Assembly (NCBI RefSeq): GCF_000373805.1
Contig: NZ_KB892441.1
Location: 1 to 64,000, forward strand
From: Corynebacterium pilosum DSM 20521 = CIP 103422
Lineage (GTDB): Bacteria > Actinomycetota > Actinomycetes > Mycobacteriales > Mycobacteriaceae
Reading direction: 5' to 3'
Length of the DNA: 64,000 bases
The notes under the pieces: generated by a model
The model's database searches: none
Seen by the model: the letters and a program-made list of their open reading frames with translations, nothing else
Told to the model about the DNA's origin: nothing
Part shown: positions 8,412 to 17,664 of the stretch, piece after piece
How the letters are laid out: the number at the start of each line of letters is the position of its first letter
Position numbering within the stretch: the first letter of the stretch is position 1
Made by a program: the position numbers and the translations under genes

Positions 8412-9206
8412 ATGCCTGAGGGTGATTCCGTCTACCAACTAGCCAAGCGCCTGAACTTCATGGAGGGGCGGGAGGTGACGCGCTGCTCGATACGCTGGCC
8501 TAGTGCTGCAACCGTCGACTTCACCGGCCTGACCTGCACACGCGTGTGGCCCTACGGAAAGCACCTGTTCATGCAGTTCGGCACCAACATCCTGCACACG
8601 CACCTGAAAATGGAGGGCACCTGGGCCATCCATCGCACCGGCACCAGGTGGCGCAAGCCGGGGCATTCTGCGCGCGTTGTGCTTGAGCTTGACGACGATC
8701 ACCCCCGCAATATCGAGGTGGTCGGGCACTGGCTGGGGCTGGTCGAGGTCTATCCGACGGCAGAGTATTCCCAGCGCACAAGCTATCTTGGTCCCGATAT
8801 CTTGGACGAGGAATGGGACATTGAAGAAGTGGTGCGCAGGATCGAGGCCCAACCCGCCAGGGAGATTGGCCGCGCCCTGCTGGAGCAGAAGAACGTGGCG
8901 GGGATCGGCAACGAATACCGCGCAGAGGTCTGCTTCATCGCTGGCGTCCACCCCGCGGTACCTGTCAGTGAGGTCGACGTGCGAAGCATTCTTGAGATCT
9001 CGCGGCGGTTGATGTGGGCCAATAAAGATTCCCCGGTCCGCGTCACCACTGGGGTGAAACGGGCCGGGGAAACAAGCTATGTCTTCGGGCGCAATAACAA
9101 GCCTTGCAGGCGGTGCGGGACCCTGATCACCAAAGGTTTTCTTGGCGGGGAGGGGGATCTGGAGCGCGTCATCTGGTGGTGTCCGCGCTGCCAGCCGGAG
9201 CCTTAG
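8412..9206 (+). CDS. nei: Endonuclease VIII / Nei2-type DNA glycosylase
   Basis: A 264-aa Fpg/Nei glycosylase-AP lyase that removes oxidised bases. It begins MPEGDSV; after Met removal Pro2 is the Schiff-base nucleophile and Glu3 the catalytic acid. The H2TH region includes LLEQKNVAGIGNEYRAEV, and the C-terminal zinc finger is CRRCG...WWCPRC with all four cysteines present. MPEGD rather than MPELPE points to Nei, not Fpg. The stop shares TTAG (9203-9206) with the stop of convergent dedA. Confidence 0.92.
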   Translation: MPEGDSVYQLAKRLNFMEGREVTRCSIRWPSAATVDFTGLTCTRVWPYGKHLFMQFGTNILHTHLKMEGTWAIHRTGTRWRKPGHSARVVLELDDDHPRNIEVVGHWLGLVEVYPTAEYSQRTSYLGPDILDEEWDIEEVVRRIEAQPAREIGRALLEQKNVAGIGNEYRAEVCFIAGVHPAVPVSEVDVRSILEISRRLMWANKDSPVRVTTGVKRAGETSYVFGRNNKPCRRCGTLITKGFLGGEGDLERVIWWCPRCQPEP

Positions 9207-9862
9207 GAAGAGGACTTTTCAGTCTCTCCAGTCTTTTCGGACTCCCCAGAATTCTTGCGCTTGTTGTTGCGCACGATGAGGTAGATGACCAGGGCAATGA
9301 TGGCGACCGCGATGATGATGTAAATGACAGTCGAGTACTGGTCAATCACGTCGGCCACCTTGGTGTATTGGTCGCCCAGCACATAGCCCAGGTAGATGAG
9401 CAGTGCGTTCCACACACCTGAACCGGCCAGGGTCCACAGCCCGAACTTCAGCAGGTTCATCCGGTCAATACCGGCTGGGATGGAAATCAACGAACGCACA
9501 CCCGGGATCAGGCGGCCAAAGAACACAGACGGGGCGCCGTACTTCTCAAACCAGTTCAGGGCCTTGTCGACGTCGTTCGCGTCAACTAGCCACATCTTAT
9601 CGGCGATGCGGCGCAGGCGGTCCGCACCCAGCCACGCGCCCAAGCCGTAGAGCAGGTAGGCGCCGACCACGGAGCCGGCCGTTGCCCAGATGAAGGTGCT
9701 CAGCATGTTCAGCGAGCCTTGAGACACCGTGAAGCCGGCGAGGGGGAGGATCACCTCAGACGGAATTGGTGGGAAAATGTTTTCCAGCAAGATACCGATA
9801 CCAACACCGGGGGCCCCAAGGACCTCCATCAGGTTGACTACCCAATCAATGATTGCCTGCAC
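9203..9862 (-). CDS. dedA: DedA/VTT-family membrane protein
   Basis: A 219-aa integral membrane protein. The DedA signature is visible as ENIFPPIPSEVILPLAGF, then FGRLIPGVRSLISIPAG, with several hydrophobic segments and a charged C-terminal tail (KRKNSGESEKTGETEKSSS). DedA proteins are linked to phospholipid scrambling (undecaprenyl-phosphate or PE recycling) and membrane homeostasis; the exact substrate here is unknown. The start codon is GTG at 9862. The gene is convergent with nei, sharing stop-codon bases, and divergent from yccF. Confidence 0.88.
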   Translation of the reverse strand: MQAIIDWVVNLMEVLGAPGVGIGILLENIFPPIPSEVILPLAGFTVSQGSLNMLSTFIWATAGSVVGAYLLYGLGAWLGADRLRRIADKMWLVDANDVDKALNWFEKYGAPSVFFGRLIPGVRSLISIPAGIDRMNLLKFGLWTLAGSGVWNALLIYLGYVLGDQYTKVADVIDQYSTVIYIIIAVAIIALVIYLIVRNNKRKNSGESEKTGETEKSSS

Positions 9863-9988
9863 TACGCCTTCTCTCTACAAAACTCGTCAATAATAAAATG
9901 GTTATCCCATTCTGCCTTAGTTGTCCCTCACGACGAAACCAATAGTGCAAGTTCCCAGCGATCGGCACACTTTCACACACCGTACTCC

Positions 9989-9994
9989 TATAAC
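9989..9994 (+). promoter_or_regulatory. -10 box of the yccF-like gene
   Basis: TATAAC lies 9 nt before the ATG at 10004. This is compatible with a leaderless or very short-leader transcript. Confidence 0.45.
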
Positions 9995-10003
9995 CTTGGA
10001 AGC

Positions 10004-10417
10004 ATGAACCTCATCCTCAATATCATCTGGCTCATCTTCGCAGGTCTACCGCTGGCGATCGGCTACTTCCTCTTCGGAATTATCGCCTGCATTTTTATCA
10101 TCACTATCCCCGCGGGTATCGCGTCCTTCCGCATGGCAAAGTTCGCGTTGTGGCCTTTCGGCCGTTCCGTCGTCCAACCCGTCCAGGGCACCGGCACCTT
10201 CTCGACGATCAGCAACATCATCTGGTTCGTGATCGCCGGCCTCTGGTTGACCATCGGTCACATCACCACAGCGGCAGCGCAGGCCATCACCATCATCGGC
10301 ATCCCGCTGGCTATCGCCAACCTCCGCATGATCCCCGTAACGTGCTTCCCCTTCGGAAGGCGCATCGTCGACAGCGATCACATCCCCGTCGGCTGGGAAC
10401 CGATGATCAAGATGTAG
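10004..10417 (+). CDS. YccF-domain inner membrane protein
   Basis: A 137-aa protein with two similar halves, each containing a membrane segment and the repeated pattern NIIWLIFAGLPLAIG / NIIWFVIAGLWLTIG, ITIPAGIASFRMAKFALWPF / ITIIGIPLAIANLRMIPVTC, then FGR. This internal duplication is the YccF domain. Its function is unknown, although YccF proteins often occur near transporters. The ATG at 10004 was chosen because the family starts there (MNLILNIIW) and a -10 box lies 9 nt upstream. The end overlaps the convergent GCS2-family gene by 11 nt. Confidence 0.88.
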   Translation: MNLILNIIWLIFAGLPLAIGYFLFGIIACIFIITIPAGIASFRMAKFALWPFGRSVVQPVQGTGTFSTISNIIWFVIAGLWLTIGHITTAAAQAITIIGIPLAIANLRMIPVTCFPFGRRIVDSDHIPVGWEPMIKM

Positions 10418-11891
10418 GAATCTCCCAGGTGTGCACCGGCCGGCCTGTGGCTTGGTTCTCTAGGTAGAGCTCTAGCATCCGGGCCATTGCTTGACGACGA
10501 TCCTCCGAATCCGGGGCGGACCCACGGCCAAAAACTTTAGCAACACCGAGTTGCCAGGCGGCACCATTTTGCCTGGTGGTGGAACGGCCCTCGATGATGC
10601 CCAGGTACTCGTCGATAAGCTCCCGTTCAACCTCCAGGGCCACCAAACCCTCGCGCGCCTGGGGAAGTAGGTGTTCCGCGACCAGCTCGGCGGCGCTTGT
10701 CCGGCCCAGGGTCGGCCAGACCTGGCGCGAATAGAGGCTATTGCGTGCGGCGGAGAAAAAGTTATCGCGAGCATCATCGAAGGTCAACCGTGACCAGACG
10801 GGACGATTTTGCTCCGCGAGGAACTTCACCAGGCCATAGTAGAAGGCGGCGTCGGCGACGATGTCAGCCACGGTGGGACCGGCCGGCAGCAGGCGGTTTT
10901 CCACGCGGATATGGGAGAGGTCCAGGCTGGAATCATAAATCGGGCGGTTCCAGCGCCACACCGTGCCATTGTGCAGGTTGAGGTAGTGCAGCGACGGCGA
11001 ATCACCATCCATGATCGGTGTTGAACGGCCCTCCGGGAGGATGGGGGAGAAGTAGCGCACGTTCTCCTCGAACAGATCAAAGACGCTGGTGATCCACCGT
11101 TCCCCGAACCACACCCGTGGCCGCACACCCTGCGTCACTAGCTCGGGCGTGCGCGTATCAATCGACTGCTCGAACACCGGAATCCGCGATTCATGCCACA
11201 AGCGGTGCCCCATGAACAGCGGCGAATTCGCACTCAGCGCCACTTGGACACCGGCGATCGCCTGGGAAGCGTTCCATACATCGGCGAAACGGTTCGGGGC
11301 GACCTGCAAATGCAGCTGCATCGAGGTGCACGTTGATTCTGGTGCAATGTCCTCGAACTCGTGGGCATAATCCTCAGGGCCGGATATATCTAGCCGCATC
11401 AGCTCCCCGCGCGAGGTAATGATTGCATTGTTCAGCGCCTGGTAGCGGTTTTCCTTGGTCATCCAGGCAGGATCCTCGAGAAACTCAGTGGTCATCGTCG
11501 GCAACGTGCCAATCATCGCTACCTGCGCGCCGGCCTTTGATGCCGCAGAACGAACAGAGGCCAGCCGCTCATCTAGGCCTGCGTGCAAACGACGCAGCCC
11601 ATCACCCTCCAAAGACAATGGAGGATGGTTGAGCTCCACGTTGTAGGCACCGATCTCGGACTGGTACTCATCGTCAAGCTCCGCCAGAACCTGCTGATTG
11701 CGAGTGGTTGGCTGCATGTGCTTATCGACGAGATTTAGCTCTAATTCCAGGCCGATCGTGCCGTGGTCGATGAACTCGGCTTTCTGGAGGTGAGCATCGA
11801 AGACCTCGAGGTCGCTCATCAGACGCCTGCGGTAATCGGTGTGCTGGCGGGGGGAGAAAGTGTCAGAAGAAACGGCGTCGCCCATACCCAT
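10407..11891 (-). CDS. GCS2-family carboxylate-amine ligase (glutamate-cysteine ligase-like)
   Basis: A 494-aa protein of the glutamate-cysteine ligase family 2. ATP-grasp-like core motifs include GTIGLELELNLVD, SEIGAYNVELNHPP and CTSMQLHLQV. Corynebacteria use mycothiol rather than glutathione, so true GSH synthesis is unlikely; gamma-glutamyl-cysteine or another gamma-glutamyl product (as with EgtA) is possible. A close homologue exists in C. glutamicum, as I recall it. MGMGD gives two in-frame ATGs (11891, 11885); the first is reported. A perfect 9-bp inverted repeat spans the start codons. pgi lies 54 nt upstream on the same strand, so co-transcription is possible. Confidence 0.8.
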   Translation of the reverse strand: MGMGDAVSSDTFSPRQHTDYRRRLMSDLEVFDAHLQKAEFIDHGTIGLELELNLVDKHMQPTTRNQQVLAELDDEYQSEIGAYNVELNHPPLSLEGDGLRRLHAGLDERLASVRSAASKAGAQVAMIGTLPTMTTEFLEDPAWMTKENRYQALNNAIITSRGELMRLDISGPEDYAHEFEDIAPESTCTSMQLHLQVAPNRFADVWNASQAIAGVQVALSANSPLFMGHRLWHESRIPVFEQSIDTRTPELVTQGVRPRVWFGERWITSVFDLFEENVRYFSPILPEGRSTPIMDGDSPSLHYLNLHNGTVWRWNRPIYDSSLDLSHIRVENRLLPAGPTVADIVADAAFYYGLVKFLAEQNRPVWSRLTFDDARDNFFSAARNSLYSRQVWPTLGRTSAAELVAEHLLPQAREGLVALEVERELIDEYLGIIEGRSTTRQNGAAWQLGVAKVFGRGSAPDSEDRRQAMARMLELYLENQATGRPVHTWEIPTS

Positions 11892-11916
11892 AAGCTTAGA
11901 CAGATACGGGTATGGG
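11881..11916. promoter_or_regulatory. 9-bp inverted repeat over the GCS2-family start codons
   Basis: Arms CCCATACCC (11881-11889) and GGGTATGGG (11908-11916) are perfect complements with an 18-nt spacer. The first arm includes the start codons of the downstream gene. This could be an operator or an mRNA hairpin hiding the start. Confidence 0.45.
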
Positions 11917-11945
11917 CGTGAGCTAAATTACACCAAAATTAGGCG

Positions 11946-13580
11946 TTATTTCTGGTCGCGGTACCAACCGATCAACGCGTCGGTGGAGGAATCGCCGGTG
12001 TCAGCCTTCTCTTCGCCGGACACGGCTGCCGCAAGCTGGTTAGCCTGTTGCTTGCCAAGCTCCACGCCCCACTGGTCGAAGGAGTTAATGTCCCAGATAA
12101 CCCCCTCAGTGAACGTGATGTGCTCGTACAGCGCGATCAGGGAACCCAGCACATACGGGGTGAGCTCCTGTGCCAAGATGGTGGTGGTTGGGCGGTTACC
12201 CGGCATCACCTTGTGTGGCGCAACATCGGCTGCCACGCCCTCGTCGAGGATCTCCTGCTCCGTCTTACCGAAGGCGAGGACCTTGGTCTGGGCGAAGAAG
12301 TTACCCATCAACAGATCGTGCATGGAGCCTTCTCCGGAGGCTGTAGGCAGGTCCTCCTTCGGGTTTGCAAAACCGATGAAGTCCGCAGGGATCATCGTCG
12401 TACCCTGGTGAATCAACTGGTAGAAGGCGTGCTGGCCATTGGTGCCCGGCTCGCCCCAGAACACTTCGCCGGTGTCATAAGTAACCGCGGTGCCGTCGTG
12501 GCGGACCGACTTACCGTTGGACTCCATGGTGAGTTGCTGCAGGTAAGCAGGGAAGCGTCCCAGATCCTCCGAGTAGGGCAGCACCGCGTGGGACTGTGCA
12601 CCGTAGAAGTTGCGGTACCACACGTTGATCAGGCCCATCAGCGCCGGGATATTCTCGCGCACCGGGGCGGTGCGGAAGTGCTCGTCCATCGCGTTGAAGC
12701 CCTCGAGGAAACGCATGAAGTCCTGCGGGCCGATTACAGCCATCAGCGACAGACCGATGGCCGAGTCCACCGAGTAGCGGCCGCCCACCCAGTCCCAGAA
12801 GGGGAACATGTTGTTGGTATCGATACCAAACTCCGCGACCTTCTCCGCGTTGGTTGATACCGCGACGAAGTGCTTCGCAATCGCCGACTCATCGCCGTCG
12901 AACTTCTCCAGCAGCCAGCGCTTCGCGGCATGAGCATTGGACAGAGTCTCTTGGGTGGTGAAGGTCTTGGAGGCGACGATGAACAGAGTCGACTCTGGGT
13001 CGACCTCCGAGAGCACGCGGGTCATGTCTGCTGGGTCGACGTTGGACACAAACTCCGCATTGATGCCAGCAGTCGCGTAGGTGCGCAGTGCTTTCGTCGC
13101 CATCGCAGGGCCTAAGTCCGAGCCGCCGATGCCGATATTGACCACGGTCTTGATGGTGCGGCCGGTATGGCCCAACCAGTCGCCAGAGCGTAGCGACGAG
13201 GCGAAATCGCGCATCCGGCCAAACACCTCGTGCACATCGGCGGCCACATCCTGGCCGTCGACTTCCAGGTCCTTGTCGACGGGAAGACGCAAAGCCGTGT
13301 GGAGCACAGCGCGGTCCTCAGTGTTATTGATGTGGGCGCCGGTGAACATTTTTTCCCGGGCGCCGGTGACATCGGCCTCATCGGCGAGGGCAACGAGGGC
13401 ATCGACGATCTCCTCGTCGATGAGGTTCTTGGACAGATCCACGTGAAGGCCAGCAGCATCGAGGGTGTACTTCGCTGCGCGATCAGATTCTTCGAACAGG
13501 TCACGCAGAGTAGTGTTCTTCTTGGACTGGTAAAGCTCCTCGAGCTTCTTCCAGGCAGCAGTGGTTGTGATGTCAGACAT
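11946..13580 (-). CDS. pgi: Glucose-6-phosphate isomerase
   Basis: Interconverts glucose-6-phosphate and fructose-6-phosphate in glycolysis and gluconeogenesis. The 544-aa product has the sugar-phosphate-binding [30 protein letters not shown], and [17 protein letters not shown]. The catalytic-loop region MESNGKS and the family end QWGVELGKQ are also present. AGGAGG lies 5 nt before the ATG, an unusually strong ribosome-binding site for this window. The order pgi / chorismate mutase / uvrD-like helicase is conserved in mycobacteria. Confidence 0.97.
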   Translation of the reverse strand: MSDITTTAAWKKLEELYQSKKNTTLRDLFEESDRAAKYTLDAAGLHVDLSKNLIDEEIVDALVALADEADVTGAREKMFTGAHINNTEDRAVLHTALRLPVDKDLEVDGQDVAADVHEVFGRMRDFASSLRSGDWLGHTGRTIKTVVNIGIGGSDLGPAMATKALRTYATAGINAEFVSNVDPADMTRVLSEVDPESTLFIVASKTFTTQETLSNAHAAKRWLLEKFDGDESAIAKHFVAVSTNAEKVAEFGIDTNNMFPFWDWVGGRYSVDSAIGLSLMAVIGPQDFMRFLEGFNAMDEHFRTAPVRENIPALMGLINVWYRNFYGAQSHAVLPYSEDLGRFPAYLQQLTMESNGKSVRHDGTAVTYDTGEVFWGEPGTNGQHAFYQLIHQGTTMIPADFIGFANPKEDLPTASGEGSMHDLLMGNFFAQTKVLAFGKTEQEILDEGVAADVAPHKVMPGNRPTTTILAQELTPYVLGSLIALYEHITFTEGVIWDINSFDQWGVELGKQQANQLAAAVSGEEKADTGDSSTDALIGWYRDQK

Positions 13581-13672
13581 AGGTCCTCCTGATTGGTGGT
13601 TTCTATAACATCAAATCTAGTCGGAATTGCACCTTCGTGCTGAGGACTGCGAAAAAGGGCATACTGGTGCTC

Positions 13673-13993
13673 ATGAGCATTGTTAAAATTAACGCACTGA
13701 CCGTCCCCGCTGAATCTGCAGAGACCCTCGAGGAACGTTTTGCAGCACGCAAGCACGCCGTCGATTCCGCCCCAGGGTTCGAAGGTTTCCAGCTCCTGCG
13801 CCCAGTCAAGGGCGAGGACCGCTACTTCGTCGTCACGCAGTGGGCGGACGAAGAGTCCTATGCCGCGTGGCGCGATGGCGATGCCCGCACCGCACACGCA
13901 CAGCCTGCGGACGGCGAGCAGCCACGCAAGCCAGCGGCCACCAAGGCTGAACTTCTTGAGTTCGAAGTGGTCCTGGATTCCACCAAGAATTAA
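13673..13993 (+). CDS. mhuD: MhuD-type non-canonical heme oxygenase
   Basis: A 106-aa dimeric ferredoxin-fold (ABM superfamily) protein that aligns almost end to end with M. tuberculosis MhuD as I recall it: MSIVKINAL, APGFEGFQLLRPVKGEDRYF and LLEFEVVLD. The three residues that define heme degradation in MhuD are in register: Asn7, Trp66 and proximal His75. MhuD opens heme to mycobilin and releases iron without CO. The start was set at 13673 because Asn7 numbering and family length fit; upstream codons have no homology. It diverges from pgi and shares stop-codon bases (TTAA, 13990-13993) with chorismate mutase. No clear DtxR box is seen upstream. Confidence 0.85.
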   Translation: MSIVKINALTVPAESAETLEERFAARKHAVDSAPGFEGFQLLRPVKGEDRYFVVTQWADEESYAAWRDGDARTAHAQPADGEQPRKPAATKAELLEFEVVLDSTKN

Positions 13994-14298
13994 CCGAGCT
14001 TGCCGCGCCCCAGGCGCAGCAGGACCCCAGCCAGAACAGGGCCTTCTTCGCCCAGCTCCTCGCGGAATTGATTGATGATGGCAACTTCGCGAGTATGCAC
14101 CAAGCGGGTGCCGCCGGAGCCCATGCGGGTTTTGCCAATCGCCTGGGCTACTTCGGTGCGGCGCTTCACCGCGTCGAGGATGACGCGGTTGAGCCGGTCG
14201 ATTTCCTTGCGATATTCCTGGATCTCTGCATCGGAGAGTGGGTCGTCAGTACCAGACGGCATGCGGATCTCAAGATTGTTATCACGGGAATCACTCAT
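13990..14298 (-). CDS. Chorismate mutase (AroQ-delta type)
   Basis: Converts chorismate to prephenate for phenylalanine and tyrosine synthesis. The all-helical 102-aa protein has EYRKEIDRLNRVILDAVKRR, IGKTRMGSGGTRLVHTRE and the C-terminus LLRLGRGKLG. This is the short actinobacterial type, represented by M. tuberculosis Rv0948c, whose activity rises on binding DAHP synthase through its C-terminal residues; that tail is intact. The start MSDSRDNNLEIRMP at 14298 best fits the family. MSF at 14307 is an alternative, and neither has a strong ribosome-binding site. It diverges from pcrA. Confidence 0.88.
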   Translation of the reverse strand: MSDSRDNNLEIRMPSGTDDPLSDAEIQEYRKEIDRLNRVILDAVKRRTEVAQAIGKTRMGSGGTRLVHTREVAIINQFREELGEEGPVLAGVLLRLGRGKLG

Positions 14299-14368
14299 GA
14301 AAGACATTGTGCCACGTGAGGGCCATAAAATCAGCAATGTCCTGACCACCTAGTAGGTTAGAGTCATT

Positions 14369-16738
14369 ATGACTACAGACCTGACTTTAGGACTTAATCC
14401 GCAGCAGACCGCCGCCGTAGAGCATTCCGGCAGCCCCCTCTTGATCGTCGCGGGCGCTGGTTCCGGCAAGACGGCCGTGCTTACCCGCCGCATCGCGTAT
14501 TTACTGACGCAGCGGGGCGTAGCGCCATGGCAGATCCTGGCCATTACCTTTACCAACAAGGCTGCCGCCGAGATGAAGGAGCGCGTGAGCAGCCTGATTG
14601 GCCCGCAAGCCGAACGCATGTGGGTGGCTACTTTTCACTCGGTGTGTGTCCGTATATTGCGGCAGCAGGCACAACTGGTGCCGGGATTGAACACCAATTT
14701 CACCATTTATGACTCAGACGATTCGCGCCGTTTGCTCACGATGATCGCCAAGGACATGAACCTGGACTTGAAAAAGTTCAGCGCACGCACGCTGGCCAAC
14801 GCGATCTCGAATCTGAAAAATGAGCTGATTGACCCAGACCAGGCCAGCGCCAGCGCGCAGACCACGAAAAACCCTTTCGAAACCACCGTTGCGGAAGTTT
14901 ATGTCGAGTACCAAAAGCGACTGCGTGAATCGAACGCACTGGATTTCGATGACCTGATTGGTGAAGTCGTCCGCATTTTCAAGCAGCACCCACAGGTGAC
15001 GGACTATTACAGGCGCCGGTTTAGGCACGTGCTTGTCGACGAGTATCAGGACACGAACCACGCGCAGTACGAACTCGTGCACACTCTGGTGGGCGAGGGG
15101 CCGGACGCACCGGAGCTGGCTGTCGTGGGTGACTCGGACCAGTCGATTTATGCTTTCCGTGGCGCCACAATCCGCAATATTGAAGAATTCGAGCGCGATT
15201 ATCCTGCGGCGAAGACTATTTTGCTGGAGCAGAATTACCGCTCCACCCAGAATATTTTGGAAGCAGCGAACGCTGTCATCAGCCAGAATGAGGGCCGACG
15301 GCCGAAGAACCTGTGGACCGACCACGGCTCTGGCGACAAGATCGTCGGGTATGTCGCCGATAACGAGCACGACGAAGCGCGATTCATCGCCAACGAAGTG
15401 GATAGCCTGGCCGACCAGGGCGTGAACTATTCCGATATCGCGGTGATGTACCGCACCAACAATGCCTCACGCGCAGTTGAAGACATCTTCATCCGCTCCG
15501 GCATCCCCTACAAAGTCGTCGGCGGAACCCGCTTCTATGAGCGCAAAGAAATCCGCGACATCATCGCCTACCTGCGAGTGATTGACAATCCCGACGACAC
15601 CGTCAGCCTGCGCCGCATCGTCAACGTGCCGAAGCGCGCTATTGGCGATAAGGCACAGGCAATGGTGGCGCTGCATGCCGACAACAATGACATCAGCTTT
15701 GGTAAGGCGCTTATCGACGCCTCCGAGGGCCGCGTGGACATGCTGGCGACGAGGGCGAAAAATGCGATCACGGGCTTCGTCGACATGATGGATACCCTGC
15801 GCGCAGAACTGCCGAGCATGACCAACGAGGTCACAGGGATGCCGGATCTTGGGCAGTTGGTCTCCCGCATCCTGGATATCACCGGGTATAAAGCTGAGCT
15901 GGAGGCCTCAAACGATCCACAAGACGGCGCACGCTTAGACAACCTGAATGAGTTGGTCTCCGTGGCACGTGAGTTCTCCTCAGAAGCGGCAAACCAGATG
16001 GCGTACCAGGTCGAGGCCGACGCCGACCTCACAAGTTCGGTCGGCAGAGCGGAGATCGTCGAGGCCGACGATGGTGAGCCCGAACCTGGCAGTTTGCAAG
16101 CCTTCCTCGAACGAGTGTCTCTTGTCGCCGATGCAGACCAGATCCCTGACAATGAACAGGGTGTGGTCACACTCATGACACTGCACACCGCAAAGGGCCT
16201 AGAGTTTCCGGTCGTCTTTGTTACTGGGTGGGAGGACGGCCAATTCCCGCACTTGCGCGCTCTGGGGGATCCCGCCGAGCTGGCTGAGGAACGACGCTTG
16301 GCCTACGTGGGAATCACGCGTGCCCGCGAGAAGCTCTACCTCTCGCGGGCGATGCTGCGTTCCTCGTGGGGTAACTCAGTGACCAACCCGGCCAGTCGCT
16401 TCCTCGCAGAGATCCCGGAGGATCTCATCGACTGGCGCAGGGAAGAGCCCACCTATGGTCACTCCGCAAGTGCCTGGGGCAGTGGTTCGTCGTCACGCCC
16501 ATCCCAGCCCTCGCGCTTCGGTTCTAGGGCAAGCGGCCGGCCTCAGAAGCCAGCCGTGAAGGTGAATAAGGACCTTGATCTAACGACGGGCGACAAAGTC
16601 AACCACGCAAAGTACGGCCTAGGCACAGTGACTGCCGTCGACGGTGTAGGCGCGCGTGAGACGGTGACTATCGATTTTGGCTCCTCCGGTACTGTCCGCC
16701 TGATGCTTATCGGCGGGGTACCAATGGAGAAGCTCTAA
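14369..16738 (+). CDS. pcrA: ATP-dependent DNA helicase PcrA/UvrD1
   Basis: A 789-aa superfamily 1A 3'-5' helicase for repair and replication restart. Motif I is VAGAGSGKTAVLTRR, motif Ia ITFTNKAAAEMKER, motif II VDEYQDTNHAQY, motif III VVGDSDQSIYAFRGA, motif IV EQNYRSTQ, motif V TLHTAKGLEFPVVF and motif VI RRLAYVGITRAREKLYLS. The C-terminal TTGDKVNHAKYGLGTV is the Tudor-like domain that binds RNA polymerase. TAGGTT or TAGAGT just before the ATG suggests a leaderless start. The family assignment is certain; the UvrD1 name follows mycobacterial usage. Confidence 0.96.
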   Translation: MTTDLTLGLNPQQTAAVEHSGSPLLIVAGAGSGKTAVLTRRIAYLLTQRGVAPWQILAITFTNKAAAEMKERVSSLIGPQAERMWVATFHSVCVRILRQQAQLVPGLNTNFTIYDSDDSRRLLTMIAKDMNLDLKKFSARTLANAISNLKNELIDPDQASASAQTTKNPFETTVAEVYVEYQKRLRESNALDFDDLIGEVVRIFKQHPQVTDYYRRRFRHVLVDEYQDTNHAQYELVHTLVGEGPDAPELAVVGDSDQSIYAFRGATIRNIEEFERDYPAAKTILLEQNYRSTQNILEAANAVISQNEGRRPKNLWTDHGSGDKIVGYVADNEHDEARFIANEVDSLADQGVNYSDIAVMYRTNNASRAVEDIFIRSGIPYKVVGGTRFYERKEIRDIIAYLRVIDNPDDTVSLRRIVNVPKRAIGDKAQAMVALHADNNDISFGKALIDASEGRVDMLATRAKNAITGFVDMMDTLRAELPSMTNEVTGMPDLGQLVSRILDITGYKAELEASNDPQDGARLDNLNELVSVAREFSSEAANQMAYQVEADADLTSSVGRAEIVEADDGEPEPGSLQAFLERVSLVADADQIPDNEQGVVTLMTLHTAKGLEFPVVFVTGWEDGQFPHLRALGDPAELAEERRLAYVGITRAREKLYLSRAMLRSSWGNSVTNPASRFLAEIPEDLIDWRREEPTYGHSASAWGSGSSSRPSQPSRFGSRASGRPQKPAVKVNKDLDLTTGDKVNHAKYGLGTVTAVDGVGARETVTIDFGSSGTVRLMLIGGVPMEKL

Positions 16739-16750
16739 ATTGAGGCGTAG

Positions 16751-17437
16751 CTACGAAATGTAGATCCCGCGTGCCGCAAACCATGGGACTGGGTCGACTG
16801 GCGTTACGCCATTCGGCTTGATCTCGAAGTGCAGGTGCGGGCCGGTGGAGTGGCCTTCCGAGCCGACGGAAGCGATCACCTGGCCAGCGGACACCTCCTG
16901 GCCCACCGAGACGTTATAAGACTGCATGTGGCCGTACACGGAGCGCTCGCCATTAGAGTGCTCCAGCACAACCCAGTTTCCGAAGCCTCGTGCCGGGCCA
17001 GCGTTCACGACGGTACCGTCCATGACCGCGTGAATCGGAGTGCCATAAGGCGCACCGATATCGATGCCCTGGTGCATCGCACCCCAACGGGGCCCAAAAC
17101 CGGAGGTAAACGTGCCCTCAGAGGGCAGAACCACGCGGCGGCCCTGGGAGTCAGACCCTTCCTGGTGGGAGAGCGGGTAGCGGCTCGTCGTTGCTTCAGC
17201 TTCGGCCTCGTCGTACTCGGGGAGGGTACGAGGGTCGTAGACCACGGAATACCCGCCGGCGGAGACCGTCGCTCCCGCGGTGGTGATGGATTCTGCAACC
17301 TTCACCAACGAATCAAGGGCGGCACCATAATCGGTGATTTCAGCGCCGTCGAGGTTCACGGTCAGCGCGTTGGCGTGCGCGGTCGGGGAGAGCGCAACCA
17401 CACAGGCGGTGGCCACGGCAATCAAGCGACGTTTCAT
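16751..17437 (-). CDS. Secreted M23-family (LytM) peptidase-like protein
   Basis: A 228-aa protein. MKRRLIAVATACVVALSPTA is a Sec signal peptide ending near AHA. The C-terminal LytM domain has zinc-site elements MHQGIDIGAP and GPHLHFEIKP, plus YGHMQSYNVSVGQEV. It should cleave peptidoglycan cross-links or activate amidases outside the membrane. The start at 17437 was chosen because AAGGA ends 7 nt before it; an ATG 18 nt upstream has none. It follows pcrA in convergent orientation, as Rv0950c does after uvrD1 in M. tuberculosis. A paralogue lies at 21607. Confidence 0.88.
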   Translation of the reverse strand: MKRRLIAVATACVVALSPTAHANALTVNLDGAEITDYGAALDSLVKVAESITTAGATVSAGGYSVVYDPRTLPEYDEAEAEATTSRYPLSHQEGSDSQGRRVVLPSEGTFTSGFGPRWGAMHQGIDIGAPYGTPIHAVMDGTVVNAGPARGFGNWVVLEHSNGERSVYGHMQSYNVSVGQEVSAGQVIASVGSEGHSTGPHLHFEIKPNGVTPVDPVPWFAARGIYIS

Positions 17438-17664
17438 TGAGTAGTCCTTATTCACAAAGCATCGAGTTGTTCACTAAACGTATTCAACATAGTCGCGGAA
17501 AGAGGAGGCTGCAATGGCTCGTCATGCCTGTGACGTGCGGATATGTCGACTGTCTGCGTAAAGATCCTTTCATAAAGCCAGCTCACCCCACCCAAACGCA
17601 AGGGGCAGGTGGGGCTAATGTTGCGCATGTGACATAAGGAGTGGCAGGGGTGAAATGGGGGTGG
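17438..17664. other. 227-bp intergenic region with a terminator-like stem
   Basis: Between the M23 gene and the ABC permease, both on the minus strand, lies a stem with arms CACCCCACC and GGTGGGG around 17583-17618. It has no strong T-run and could end the permease transcript. A 15-codon plus-strand ORF (17514-17561) with GAGGAGG before it is discussed as a finding. No recognised gene is present. Confidence 0.35.

Noticed and set aside
13581-13672. DtxR or other iron-responsive site before mhuD
   Set aside because: I read both strands for a TTAGGTTAG-type repeat and found none, so iron control is not claimed.
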